This document shows positions 15,904-24,010 of a stretch of DNA of 64,000 nt, one piece after another. Under the pieces are notes generated by a model. That model was given only the letters and a program-made list of their open reading frames with translations. It had not been told where the DNA came from and did no database searches. Numbering within the stretch: the first letter of the stretch is position 1; each line of letters opens with the position of its first letter. The DNA comes from Pseudomonas sp. TH43 (lineage in GTDB: Bacteria > Pseudomonadota > Gammaproteobacteria > Pseudomonadales > Pseudomonadaceae): positions 1,684,001 to 1,748,000 of the forward strand of contig NZ_JAEKFI010000004.1 in assembly GCF_016650635.1 (NCBI RefSeq). Direction: 5' to 3'. The position numbers were made by a program, and so were the translations under genes.

Positions 15904-17133
15904 TTAGCCGAAGAACCAGTAGCAGACGGCGATAGCGCCGACGACACCGGCAAACTCCGCCAGCAGCGCACAACCCACGGCATGCCGCGCCCGCTGAATG
16001 CCCACCGCGCCGAAGTACACCGCCAACACATAGAACGTCGTCTCGGTACTGCCCTGCACCGTCGCCGCGACCAGTGCCGGAAAGCTGTCGACGCCCGAGG
16101 TCTTCATGGTTTCAATCAGCATCGCCCGCGCGGCGCTGCCGGAGAAAGGTTTGACCATCGCCGTCGGCAACGCATCGACGAACCGCGTGTCCCAACCGGC
16201 CCACTCGACCAGATGGCGAATGCCTTCAAGGCCGAAGTCCAGTGCGCCTGAGGCACGCAGCACGCCGACCGCACACAGCATCGCCACCAGATAGGGCAGC
16301 AGGTTCTTGGCGACGTCGAAGCCTTCCTTCGCGCCCTCGACGAATGCTTCGTAGACCTTCACTTTGCGTAAGGCACCGATCAGCAGAAACAGCATGATCA
16401 GCCCGAACAGCGTGAGGTTGCCGAGGATCGACGAAAGTCCCGCCAGCGCCGTGGCAGACATCGTCGCCAGCAGCGCCATGAAACCACCGAGGACGAGGGC
16501 GCCGGGAATCAGATAGGCCAGCACGACCGGATCCCAGATCCGCAGGCGTTGCATGAACGCCACCGAGAGGAAGCCGACGATGGTCGAGCAGCTGGTCGCC
16601 AGCAGGATAGGCAGGAACACCAACGTCGGGTCCGGTGCGCCTTGCTGGGCGCGGTACATGAAGATCGTCACCGGCAGCAGGGTCAGCGAGGAGGCGTTGA
16701 GCACCAGAAAGAGGATTTGTGCGTTGCTGGCGACGGTGGCGCTGGGATTGAGTTCTTGCAGCGCCTTCATGGCTTTCAGGCCGATTGGCGTGGCGGCGTT
16801 GTCCAGGCCCAGACCGTTGGCGGCAAAGTTCAGGGTGATCAGGCCGAGGGCCGGGTGACCGGGCGGCACCTCAGGCATCAGCCGCAGGAACAGCGGGCCG
16901 AGGACCTTGGCCAGCCATTCGACGATCCCGGCTTTCTCGGCAATGCGCAGAAAGCCCAGCCACAGGGTGAGGGTGCCGAACAACAGCACCATGACTTCGA
17001 CCGAGAGCTTGGCCATGGCGAAAATGCTTTCCACCATCGCCGCAAAAATCCCGGCGTTGCCGCCGATCAGCCACTGCGCCAGCGCCGACACGGCTGCCAC
17101 GATGAAGAAGCCAAGCCACAGGCCATTAAGCAT
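15904..17133 (-). CDS. Nucleoside-recognition domain membrane protein (SpmA-SpmB-like fusion)
   Basis: 409 residues, highly hydrophobic, with about ten membrane segments. Two Gate (nucleoside recognition) halves can be seen: one near LMPEVPPGHPALGLITLNFA with GLDNAATPIGLKAMKAL, and one near FSGSAARAMLIETMKTSG with TVQGSTETTFYVLAVYFG. These correspond to the spore maturation proteins SpmA and SpmB of Bacillus, joined here in one chain as is usual in proteobacteria. The biochemical role is unknown in non-spore-formers. The start ATG at 17133 is preceded by GGGGGAT. A strong hairpin at 17185-17214 lies upstream, so it probably has its own promoter. Confidence 0.8.
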   Translation of the reverse strand: MLNGLWLGFFIVAAVSALAQWLIGGNAGIFAAMVESIFAMAKLSVEVMVLLFGTLTLWLGFLRIAEKAGIVEWLAKVLGPLFLRLMPEVPPGHPALGLITLNFAANGLGLDNAATPIGLKAMKALQELNPSATVASNAQILFLVLNASSLTLLPVTIFMYRAQQGAPDPTLVFLPILLATSCSTIVGFLSVAFMQRLRIWDPVVLAYLIPGALVLGGFMALLATMSATALAGLSSILGNLTLFGLIMLFLLIGALRKVKVYEAFVEGAKEGFDVAKNLLPYLVAMLCAVGVLRASGALDFGLEGIRHLVEWAGWDTRFVDALPTAMVKPFSGSAARAMLIETMKTSGVDSFPALVAATVQGSTETTFYVLAVYFGAVGIQRARHAVGCALLAEFAGVVGAIAVCYWFFG

Positions 17134-17184
17134 CAGTCAAATCCCCCGAAGAATGCGGCGAATGATAGCGGGGTGGCCAGAAAC

Positions 17185-17214
17185 GACAAACCCCGGATTT
17201 CTCCGGGGTTTGTC
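17185..17214. terminator. Perfect 13-bp stem-loop
   Basis: GACAAACCCCGGA and TCCGGGGTTTGTC are exact inverted copies around a TTTC loop. It lies after gltP (minus) and before the SpmAB-like gene. The GC-rich core fits an intrinsic terminator for gltP, but the U-run is weak. Confidence 0.6.
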
Positions 17215-17244
17215 TGTGCATCACTTGCGGTCTGACTCGACCCA

Positions 17245-17335
17245 CTGTGGGAGCGAGCCTGCTCGCGAAAGCGTCCTGCCAGTCACATCAATGCTCAATG
17301 ACATACCGCCTTCGCAAGCAGGCTCGCTCACACAG
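17245..17335. repeat. REPIN (GAGCCTGCTCGC class)
   Basis: A 91-bp inverted doublet, CTGTGGGAGCGAGCCTGCTC at one end and GCTCGCTCACACAG at the other. The right arm has mismatches (TCGCAAGCAGG, TCACACAG), so this copy is decaying. Confidence 0.85.
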
Positions 17336-17362
17336 AAAAGCCAATCCCACAATGTTCAGCAA

Positions 17363-18694
17363 TCAGTTCTTGGAAATCTCGCCGGCTGGCAGTTTTTCCT
17401 TGCTGCGCCAGTGCGGCAGGGAGTTCCAGTAGCGCTCGCCCTTGGCGTCGTCGTACATGCCTTCCCAACGCGAGATGACCAGCACGGCCAAGGCGTTACC
17501 GATCACGTTCAGGGCGGTACGCGCCATGTCCATGACACGGTCGACACCAGCGATGAACGCCAGACCTTCCAGCGGGATACCCACGCTGCCCAGAGTGGCC
17601 AACAGCACCACGAAGGACACGCCCGGCACGCCGGCGATGCCTTTGGAGGTGACCATCAGGGTCAGTACCAGCAGCAGTTGCTGGCTGATCGACAGGTCGA
17701 TGCCGTACAGCTGGGCAATGAAGATTGCCGCGATCGACTGGTACAGGGTCGAACCGTCGAGGTTGAACGAGTAACCGGTCGGTACAACGAAGCTGCAGAT
17801 GGCTTTCGGCGCGCCGTAGGCTTCCATCTTCTCGATCACGCGCGGCAGCACGGTTTCCGAGGAGGCGGTGGAGTAGGCCAGCACCAGCTCATCCTTGAAG
17901 ATGCGCATCAGTTTGAACACCGAGAAACCGAACATCTTGGCGATCAGGCCCAACACCACGAAAGCGAAGAAGGCGATGGCGAAGTAAACCAGCACCACCA
18001 GTTTGGCCAGCGGCAGCAAGGAGGCGAAACCGAAGTTGGCGACGGTCACCGCGATCAGGGCGAAAACGCCGATAGGGGCGTAGTTCATGATCATGTGGGT
18101 GACTTTGAACATGCTTTCCGAGACGCCCTGGAACATCTTCACCAGCGGCTCGCGCAGGTCCGATTGCAGGCTCGACAGACCGAGGCCGAACAATACGGAG
18201 AAGAAGATGATCGGCAGCATTTCGCCGCGGGCCATGGCCGCGAAGATGTTCGAAGGGATCAGGTTGAGGATGGTCTCGACGAACGCGTGCTCATGCTGAA
18301 CCTCGGCGGCCGTCGCCTGGTACTTGGAAATATCCACAGTACCCAGGGTGCTCATGTCGATGCCGGTGCCCGGATGAACCACGTTGGCCAGGACCAGACC
18401 GACCAAAATGGCGATGGTGGTGACGATTTCGAAGTAGATGATGGTCTTCAGGCCGATGCGGCCCAGTTTCTTGGCGTCGCCCACGCCGGCGATGCCGACA
18501 ATCAGGGAGGAGATGACGATCGGGATCACGATCATCTTGATCAGACGGATAAAGATATCGCCTGCCGGTTGCAAGACGTTGCTGATCCACCAGGCCTTCT
18601 CGGCACTGAAGTGGTTGAGCAACGCACCAATTGCAATACCCAAAACCAGACCGATGAGGATCTGCCAGGCGAGGCTAATTTTTGCCTTCTTCAT
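17363..18694 (-). CDS. gltP: Dicarboxylate/glutamate:cation symporter GltP
   Basis: 443 residues, the usual length. The DAACS family hallmarks are present: YSTASSETVLPRVIEKM (the serine-rich re-entrant loop), VVPTGYSFNLDGSTLYQ (substrate and cation site) and GIAGVPGVSFVVLLATLG. It takes up glutamate/aspartate or C4-dicarboxylates with protons or sodium across the inner membrane. I start it at ATG 18694 (MKKAKISLAWQ), preceded by AAGGG; the open frame extends to 18850 but that leader has no family similarity. Gene order next to ivy and algB-kinB matches what I recall for PAO1 gltP, which supports the name. Confidence 0.9.
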   Translation of the reverse strand: MKKAKISLAWQILIGLVLGIAIGALLNHFSAEKAWWISNVLQPAGDIFIRLIKMIVIPIVISSLIVGIAGVGDAKKLGRIGLKTIIYFEIVTTIAILVGLVLANVVHPGTGIDMSTLGTVDISKYQATAAEVQHEHAFVETILNLIPSNIFAAMARGEMLPIIFFSVLFGLGLSSLQSDLREPLVKMFQGVSESMFKVTHMIMNYAPIGVFALIAVTVANFGFASLLPLAKLVVLVYFAIAFFAFVVLGLIAKMFGFSVFKLMRIFKDELVLAYSTASSETVLPRVIEKMEAYGAPKAICSFVVPTGYSFNLDGSTLYQSIAAIFIAQLYGIDLSISQQLLLVLTLMVTSKGIAGVPGVSFVVLLATLGSVGIPLEGLAFIAGVDRVMDMARTALNVIGNALAVLVISRWEGMYDDAKGERYWNSLPHWRSKEKLPAGEISKN

Positions 18695-19369
18695 TATCTT
18701 TACCCTTACTTGCGTTTGACTCAGGCACATGCAGGAACTGGAACGCTTTCTAGCGGAAAAGTCTGTGCATCTGCCTCCGTATAAGGTGCCCCGAAGCGCG
18801 TATTTACGGCTCTTCGGCAGGCGAAAAAAGGCGCAACTATTCCGATGCAAGGTTGCGCCGTCTAATGCCGTAAACGCCTACCCTATGCCGAATCGGCATG
18901 AGCTTTTTTAAATGAAACTGGCGTCCCAACCGGTTCGATTGTGACATTTCGGCCGGCATAAGTGCCGTGAACCGGCCATCACAGCGAAGGTTGGTTGTTT
19001 TTTGAACTAGAAAAATCGACAGAATTATTAAGAAAAAGCTTACGTGAGAAGACTAGAAGTCCCACTGTTTAAAGGGTCTCTTTGTCGATATACGGTCGCC
19101 GTGAAACACCGCGTAATGTTTTCGCGCGCAGTGTCGACGATAAAAAGGATGAGCTGAACGCTCTGGATCAATGTTTTGATCGATTGAAAGCTCAGCGCAG
19201 ATCCGTCGAACCACTGAGGGTCGGCGAACCTGCGGCGCAGCTTTTTTACTTGCCCTGACCCGGCCCTTGCGCAGGCACTCCCTGTACCCGTAGGTCACTC
19301 CGACCCTGTAACAGTCAGAACGTCCCGGCCCCTTGGTCATGCGCCGACCCTCCTCGGATCGGCGCAATG
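18695..19369. other. Long intergenic region upstream of gltP
   Basis: 675 bp without a convincing gene. A 104-codon minus frame at 19053-19367 has no recognisable content and very basic composition, so I leave it out. The region holds a perfect dyad at 18885-18899 and a looser one at 18941-18982, where GTGA..GGCCGG faces CCGGCC..TCAC. An AT-rich tract lies around 18990-19045. It presumably carries the gltP promoter; a small RNA in the right half (19050-19369) cannot be excluded. GCGCCGA...TCGGCGC (19341-19365) forms a further hairpin. Confidence 0.5.
18885..18899. promoter_or_regulatory. Perfect dyad upstream of gltP, possible operator
   Basis: ATGCCGA-A-TCGGCAT is an exact inverted repeat with 7-bp arms, 191 bp upstream of the gltP start. 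Position and symmetry fit a regulator site. It contains TCGG/CCGA half-sites but does not exactly match the TTCGG-N4-CCGAA motif I recall for AauR, the acidic amino acid regulator. Confidence 0.35.
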
Positions 19370-19393
19370 GAAGGCAGCAGGGCTGCTGCCTTC
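19370..19393 (-). terminator. Stem-loop terminator of the ivy operon
   Basis: GAAGGCAGCAG and CTGCTGCCTTC are perfect inverted copies with a minimal GG centre, starting four bases after the ivy stop on the minus strand. No U-run follows, so termination may be partial. Confidence 0.55.
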
Positions 19394-19397
19394 ATGT

Positions 19398-19862
19398 TCA
19401 ATACCATTTAGGATCTTTCTTCAGCGTTTCCATCAGCAGATTCTGCATGCCCTCATTCGGCTTGCCGAGGAAGCGGTAGGTGGCATGTCGCGTTGGCGAC
19501 TTGTCGGCCGGCAATCCTTCGGGCACATCGACGAGCATGGCGTAAGCGTCTTTCTTGTCGAAGCTGAACGCGACGATCAAGCGGTGGTTCAGGCACTTGT
19601 CCGCAGATTCGCAGAGAGGGCCGACCAGATACTTGTCGCCATCTTCAGTCACGGCATTCATCTGTTGGTCCGGCGTACCGGAAAGGTTCATCACCCATTC
19701 CGGCAGGCGTTCTTCCTTCTTCACCACGCCTTCCCAGGTTTCCCTGTACTGCGGGTCCGAACTCAACAGTTCGTTGACCCGCGCCTGGCCATCGTTGGCC
19801 GCCATCGCCATGGCACTACCGCCCAGAAGCAGGGCGGCTGCCAGTGTTTTTAACGCACTCAT
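19398..19862 (-). CDS. ivy: Inhibitor of vertebrate lysozyme (Ivy family)
   Basis: 154 residues. A signal peptide ends about residue 22 (AMAMAA), so the protein is periplasmic. The family's protruding disulfide loop is present as CESADKC, in the place of CKPHDC in E. coli Ivy, and is followed by NHRLIVAFSFDKK. The C-terminal half (RHATYRFLGKPNEGMQNLL) also fits Ivy. The protein blocks C-type lysozymes, and in pseudomonads it may also control the cell's own lytic enzymes. Its start lies two bases after the stop of the DUF1328 gene, so the two are cotranscribed. The key His of the E. coli loop is absent from this loop (ESADK), so affinity for vertebrate lysozyme may differ. Confidence 0.85.
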   Translation of the reverse strand: MSALKTLAAALLLGGSAMAMAANDGQARVNELLSSDPQYRETWEGVVKKEERLPEWVMNLSGTPDQQMNAVTEDGDKYLVGPLCESADKCLNHRLIVAFSFDKKDAYAMLVDVPEGLPADKSPTRHATYRFLGKPNEGMQNLLMETLKKDPKWY

Positions 19863-19864
19863 CG

Positions 19865-20029
19865 TTAACCTCGGCCGCGACGGCCAAAGAAGAAGGAAGC
19901 GATGAACATCACCAGGAACACGACAAAGAGAATCTTGGCGATACCCGTGGCGGTGCCCGCGATACCACCGAAGCCCAGTACTGCAGCGATGATGGCAATG
20001 ATCAAGAATGTAATTGCCCAGCTCAACAT
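19865..20029 (-). CDS. DUF1328 (YtjA-like) small membrane protein
   Basis: 54 residues, MLSWAITFLIIAIIAAVLGF at the start and FFFGRRGRG at the end: two hydrophobic helices with a glycine-rich turn (GGIAGTATGIAK) between them. This is the DUF1328 pattern, a tiny inner-membrane protein often induced by envelope or osmotic stress; its function is unknown. AAGGAG lies eight bases ahead of the ATG at 20029. The gene ends two bases before ivy and begins 73 bp after the 94-residue protein gene, so the three form a likely operon. Confidence 0.85.
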   Translation of the reverse strand: MLSWAITFLIIAIIAAVLGFGGIAGTATGIAKILFVVFLVMFIASFFFGRRGRG

Positions 20030-20102
20030 GGTGATTCTCCTTACTTCTCTATTTAGGGGTGTTGCGTGTTCCGGCGCGTCGCGCCCGAATCCGTTTAATC
20101 AA

Positions 20103-20387
20103 TTAGAAGACCCAGCGTTCTTCACGTGGCAGTTGATCCAGTGGCTGCGCCTGATCGACGTCCACCATGCGCATCGAGAGGCTTTCTGCCTGGCTGCTGC
20201 TGACGGCGCTGAAGTGCGTTTGCGTGTTGTGCTGGACCGAGATCAGCGGCTCTGGCTGCTGGCTGTTTTCCCAGCGCAGGTATTGCTGGCACGCGATCAG
20301 GGTGATTAACAGCGCAAGTACGCCAAACAGACTTTGCTGGATGAGCAGTGGCGAGATACGCACTTGGGCGGCACGTTGGCGAGTCAT
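20103..20387 (-). CDS. Small single-pass membrane protein, unknown
   Basis: 94 residues from ATG 20387 (MTRQRAAQVR). One hydrophobic segment at about residues 16-33 (LFGVLALLITLIACQQYL) follows a basic N-terminus; the rest is polar and ends LPREERWVF. No family was recognised. The open frame runs up to 20498, but the upstream part is poorly coding and a sigma-54-like promoter lies in it, so the shorter start is preferred. It leads the operon with the DUF1328 gene and ivy and is divergent from algB. Confidence 0.6.
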   Translation of the reverse strand: MTRQRAAQVRISPLLIQQSLFGVLALLITLIACQQYLRWENSQQPEPLISVQHNTQTHFSAVSSSQAESLSMRMVDVDQAQPLDQLPREERWVF

Positions 20388-20449
20388 CCTGGGTTCCTCA
20401 CTCTTATTCGGTTGGGGCAGTTCTGATCTGCCCGGGCTGAATAAGCTAT

Positions 20450-20465
20450 TGCAGCCTGCATGCCA
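20450..20465 (-). promoter_or_regulatory. Putative sigma-54 (-24/-12) promoter
   Basis: On the minus strand TGGCATGCAGGCTGCA matches the TGGCAC-N5-TTGCA consensus, with GG and GC exactly ten bases apart. It points away from algB toward the 94-residue protein gene, with a predicted 5' leader of about 50 bases. The match is by eye and unsupported by expression data. Confidence 0.45.
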
Positions 20466-20814
20466 GTTTTTTGATTGAAAAATATTCAATAAAATCAATT
20501 ACTTACGATCGATCAAAAAATAGATCGCGACGCATCCTGCACGATGGCTCATACAGGGTCGTGCGGATTGCACGATTATTTCGTAGCAGATTTGATTCTT
20601 ACGGAATTGAGAGCGGGTCGCGGATGTCAGAAAAGTACGCAGGTAAAGCCCTGCAAACCGCTGATTGTTTAAAAAACCAACAAAATCAACGTATTGGCCG
20701 TAATGGCAGGAGAGAGCTACCCTCCTATGGCTGGCTTCGTTCAGAATCAACCATGCAACTTGCCCGATTTTTCCGGGACTAACCTCAGACCAATCACTAT
20801 GGAGCGTAGGAAAA
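20466..20814. other. Upstream region of algB
   Basis: About 350 bp without a gene. The part at 20480-20530 is AT-rich (AATATTCAATAAAATCAATT) and could carry activator sites for the divergent promoters. No algB promoter can be named with confidence. The algB start is preceded by GGAGCGTAGGAAAA. Confidence 0.45.
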
Positions 20815-22161
20815 ATGGAATCTGCCACTGAGCATCAAGGCCGCATTCTGCTGGTGGACGATGAGTCCGCCATCCTGCGTACCTTCCGTTATTGCCTCGA
20901 AGACGAAGGCTATACGGTGGCCACTGCCAACAGCGCGGCTCAGGCCGACGCACTGCTGCAACGTCAGGTCTTTGATCTGTGCTTTCTTGACCTGCGTCTG
21001 GGCGAAGACAACGGCCTCGACGTCCTGGCGCAGATGCGCATTCAGGCACCGTGGATGCGCGTGGTGATCGTCACCGCGCATTCGGCTGTAGATACCGCCG
21101 TGGACGCGATTCAGGCGGGCGCCGCTGATTACCTGGTCAAGCCTTGCAGCCCTGATCAGCTACGTCTGGCCACCGCCAAGCAACTGGAAGTGCGTCAACT
21201 GTCGGCGCGTCTCGAAGCGTTGGAAGGCGAGATCCGTAAACCCAAGGACGGTCTCGATTCTCACAGCCCGGCGATGAAAGTCGTGTTGGAAACCGCGCGG
21301 CAAGTGGCCGGTACTGACGCCAACATTCTTATCCTCGGCGAATCGGGTACCGGTAAAGGCGAGCTGGCCCGGGCGATTCACGGCTGGAGCAAGCGCGAGA
21401 AGAAATCCTGCGTGACCATCAACTGCCCGTCGCTGACGGCGGAATTGATGGAGAGCGAGCTGTTCGGCCACAGTCGCGGTGCGTTTACCGGCGCCAGCGA
21501 AAGCACCTTGGGGCGAGTCAATCAGGCGGATGGCGGTACGCTGTTTCTCGACGAGATCGGCGATTTTCCCCTGACGTTGCAGCCTAAGTTGCTGCGTTTT
21601 ATTCAAGACAAGGAATACGAACGGGTCGGGGATCCGGTGACTCGGCGTGCCGATGTGCGGATTCTGGCGGCGACCAACCTCAATCTCGAGGACATGGTGC
21701 GCGACGGTCGTTTCCGTGAAGACCTGCTCTATCGCCTCAACGTCATCACCCTGCATCTGCCGCCACTTCGCGAGCGCGCCGAGGATATCCTTAATCTGGC
21801 CGACCGCTTCCTTGCGCGCTTCGTTAAAGAGTATGCGCGTCCGGCGCGGGGCTTCAGTGATGAAGCGCGCGAAGCACTGCTCGGTTATCGCTGGCCGGGC
21901 AACATTCGTGAACTGCGCAACGTGGTCGAGCGCGCGAGCATCATTTGCCCGCAGGAGCGTGTGGAGATCAGCCATCTGGGCATGGCCGAGCAACCGGCCA
22001 ACAATGCGCCAAGAGTTGGTGCAGCGCTAAGTCTGGACGAGTTGGAGAAGGCTCACATCGGCGCGGTACTCGCCACGGCGGGTACGCTGGATCAAGCGGC
22101 AAAAACCTTGGGCATCGACGCCTCGACCCTTTATCGCAAGCGCAAGCAGTACAACCTGTGA
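20815..22161 (+). CDS. algB: AlgB, NtrC-family response regulator of alginate synthesis
   Basis: 448 residues. A receiver domain (about 10-125) has the acidic pocket VDDE and phospho-acceptor Asp59 (LCFLDLRL), Thr in VTAHS and Lys in LVKP. The central AAA+ domain (about 150-380) has Walker A GESGTGKG, the sigma-54 contact loop GAFTGA and Walker B GGTLFLDEIG. The C-terminus carries a Fis-type helix-turn-helix (LDQAAKTLGIDASTLYRKRK). AlgB with KinB controls alginate and virulence or biofilm genes in P. aeruginosa; it has the GAFTGA loop although AlgB is reported to work at algD without sigma-54. kinB follows after 10 bp. Confidence 0.92.
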   Translation: MESATEHQGRILLVDDESAILRTFRYCLEDEGYTVATANSAAQADALLQRQVFDLCFLDLRLGEDNGLDVLAQMRIQAPWMRVVIVTAHSAVDTAVDAIQAGAADYLVKPCSPDQLRLATAKQLEVRQLSARLEALEGEIRKPKDGLDSHSPAMKVVLETARQVAGTDANILILGESGTGKGELARAIHGWSKREKKSCVTINCPSLTAELMESELFGHSRGAFTGASESTLGRVNQADGGTLFLDEIGDFPLTLQPKLLRFIQDKEYERVGDPVTRRADVRILAATNLNLEDMVRDGRFREDLLYRLNVITLHLPPLRERAEDILNLADRFLARFVKEYARPARGFSDEAREALLGYRWPGNIRELRNVVERASIICPQERVEISHLGMAEQPANNAPRVGAALSLDELEKAHIGAVLATAGTLDQAAKTLGIDASTLYRKRKQYNL

Positions 22162-22171
22162 GTGCCGGGCG

Positions 22172-23962
22172 ATGAAACTGGCGATGAAGTTGCGCACGCG
22201 GCTGTTCCTGAGTATCTCCGCATTGATCACCGTGGCCTTGCTCGGGCTGATGCTCGGGTTGGTCAGCGTGATGCAGATGGCCGGTTCGCAGGAAACCCTG
22301 GTGCGCAGCAACTTTGTCACCCTCGATCTGGGGCTCAAGCTACGGCAGACACTCGGTGATCAACTGATCCTCATGCTCGCCGAAAAACCTGACCCGGTTG
22401 CGTTCGAGGCGTCCAAACAGCATTACTTCAAGCTGCTCGATGAAGGCATTGCCCAAGAACAGCAGGGTGATGGTCGCCAGTACGGTTTCAGTCAGGCCAA
22501 GGCCGATTACCTGAGTTTTCTTGAAGCGTTCGACCTGTCCCGCGACCCGGCGACAGCGATGAGCAACGACGCCAACTTCAGGCAGCGTTTCAACACCCTG
22601 CGCAACGGCCTGATCACCGAGCACAAGCACGCGCTGGACAACATCAACGCGGTACAACGCGACGCGCGTGATCGGGCGCTGTTGGTCGCCGGCTTGCTGG
22701 GGTTGGTGGGGCTGGCGGTGTTGATCATCGGTTTCGTTACCGCCCACGGCATCGCTCGGCGCTTCGGTGTGCCCATCGAAGTGTTGGCCAAGGCCGCCGA
22801 TAACATTGGTCAGGGCAACTATGAAGTGACCCTGCCGATTTCCTCGGCCATGGAAGTAAACCTGTTGTCGCGTCGCTTCGGGCTCATGGCTGAAGCGTTG
22901 CGTGAACACCAGGCCACCAACGTCGACGAACTGCTGGCCGGCCAGCAGCGGTTGCAAGCTGTGCTCGACAGCATCGACGATGGCCTGCTGATGATTGATC
23001 GCCAAGGGCATCTGGAGCACCTCAACCCCGTGGCTCAGCGCCAGTTAGGTTGGGACGACGATCGGCTGGGTCAGGGCTTGGGCACGGCGTTGCAGCGGCC
23101 GGAGCTGGATGCGCAACTGCAACTGGTGCTGCGTGGAGGCACCCTTGAGCGTGCACCGGAAGACTTGAGCATCGAGGTCGACGGCGAATCCCGTCTGCTG
23201 ACTTACAGCCTCACACCGGTCAGCCACACCCAAGGCCACATTCTGGGTGCGGTGATGGTATTGCATGACGTAACCGAGCAGCGCGCCTTCGAGCGCGTGC
23301 GCAGTGAGTTCGTCTTGCGCGCATCACACGAGCTGCGCACGCCGGTCACCGGCATGCACATGGCTTTCGGGCTGTTTCGTGAGCGGGCGAAGTTTCCGGC
23401 GGATTCGCGCGAGGCCGATCTGCTCGACACGGTGAACGAGGAAATGCAGCGCCTGATGCAGTTGATCAACGACTTGCTCAACTTCTCGCGTTATCAGAAC
23501 GGTTTGCAGAAACTCACGCTGGCGCCGTGCTCCATTGAAGACTTGCTGGAACAGGCGCAATCGCGTTTTGCCGAGTCGGCGGCGGACAAAGGCATCGCCC
23601 TGGACATCGAGGTGCAGGGGCCGCTGCCGCGTTTGCAGGCCGATCAGGCCCAGCTCGACCGCGTCCTCGACAATTTGATCGACAACGCCCTGCGCCATAC
23701 CGCCCGCGACGGTCAGATCCGTTTGCAGGCGCGGCGCCACGGCGAGCGGGTGATCATCAGCGTTGAAGACAACGGCGAAGGTATTGCCTATGGCCAGCAG
23801 GGGCGGATCTTCGAGCCGTTCGTGCAGGTTGGGCGCAAAAAGGGCGGGGCCGGGCTTGGCTTGGCACTGTGCAAGGAAATCGTCCAACTGCACGGTGGGC
23901 GGATGGGTGTTTATTCGCGGCCGGGGCAGGGCACGCAGTTCTATATGGCGCTGGCCGTTTAA
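22172..23962 (+). CDS. kinB: KinB, membrane sensor histidine kinase
   Basis: 596 residues, close to the length I recall for PAO1 KinB. There are two membrane helices (about 12-34 and 168-190) enclosing a periplasmic sensor domain, then a HAMP segment, a PAS domain (about 250-365; VLDSIDDGLLMIDRQGHLEH) and the kinase core. The phosphorylated His lies in RASHELRTPVTGM, the N box is VLDNLIDNALRH, and the G boxes are DNGEGI and GAGLGLALCK. KinB phosphorylates and, importantly, dephosphorylates AlgB. The ATG at 22172 has only a weak ribosome site and a second ATG lies four codons on; translation may be coupled to algB. Confidence 0.92.
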   Translation: MKLAMKLRTRLFLSISALITVALLGLMLGLVSVMQMAGSQETLVRSNFVTLDLGLKLRQTLGDQLILMLAEKPDPVAFEASKQHYFKLLDEGIAQEQQGDGRQYGFSQAKADYLSFLEAFDLSRDPATAMSNDANFRQRFNTLRNGLITEHKHALDNINAVQRDARDRALLVAGLLGLVGLAVLIIGFVTAHGIARRFGVPIEVLAKAADNIGQGNYEVTLPISSAMEVNLLSRRFGLMAEALREHQATNVDELLAGQQRLQAVLDSIDDGLLMIDRQGHLEHLNPVAQRQLGWDDDRLGQGLGTALQRPELDAQLQLVLRGGTLERAPEDLSIEVDGESRLLTYSLTPVSHTQGHILGAVMVLHDVTEQRAFERVRSEFVLRASHELRTPVTGMHMAFGLFRERAKFPADSREADLLDTVNEEMQRLMQLINDLLNFSRYQNGLQKLTLAPCSIEDLLEQAQSRFAESAADKGIALDIEVQGPLPRLQADQAQLDRVLDNLIDNALRHTARDGQIRLQARRHGERVIISVEDNGEGIAYGQQGRIFEPFVQVGRKKGGAGLGLALCKEIVQLHGGRMGVYSRPGQGTQFYMALAV

Positions 23963-24010
23963 GTCGGCTCAAAACGGCCTGAGCGTCGCTTGGCGAGTTT
24001 CGTATAGAGC

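Noticed and set aside
19053..19367. 104-codon minus frame between ivy and gltP
   Set aside because: Very basic composition, no family resemblance, and internal hairpins; more like noncoding sequence.
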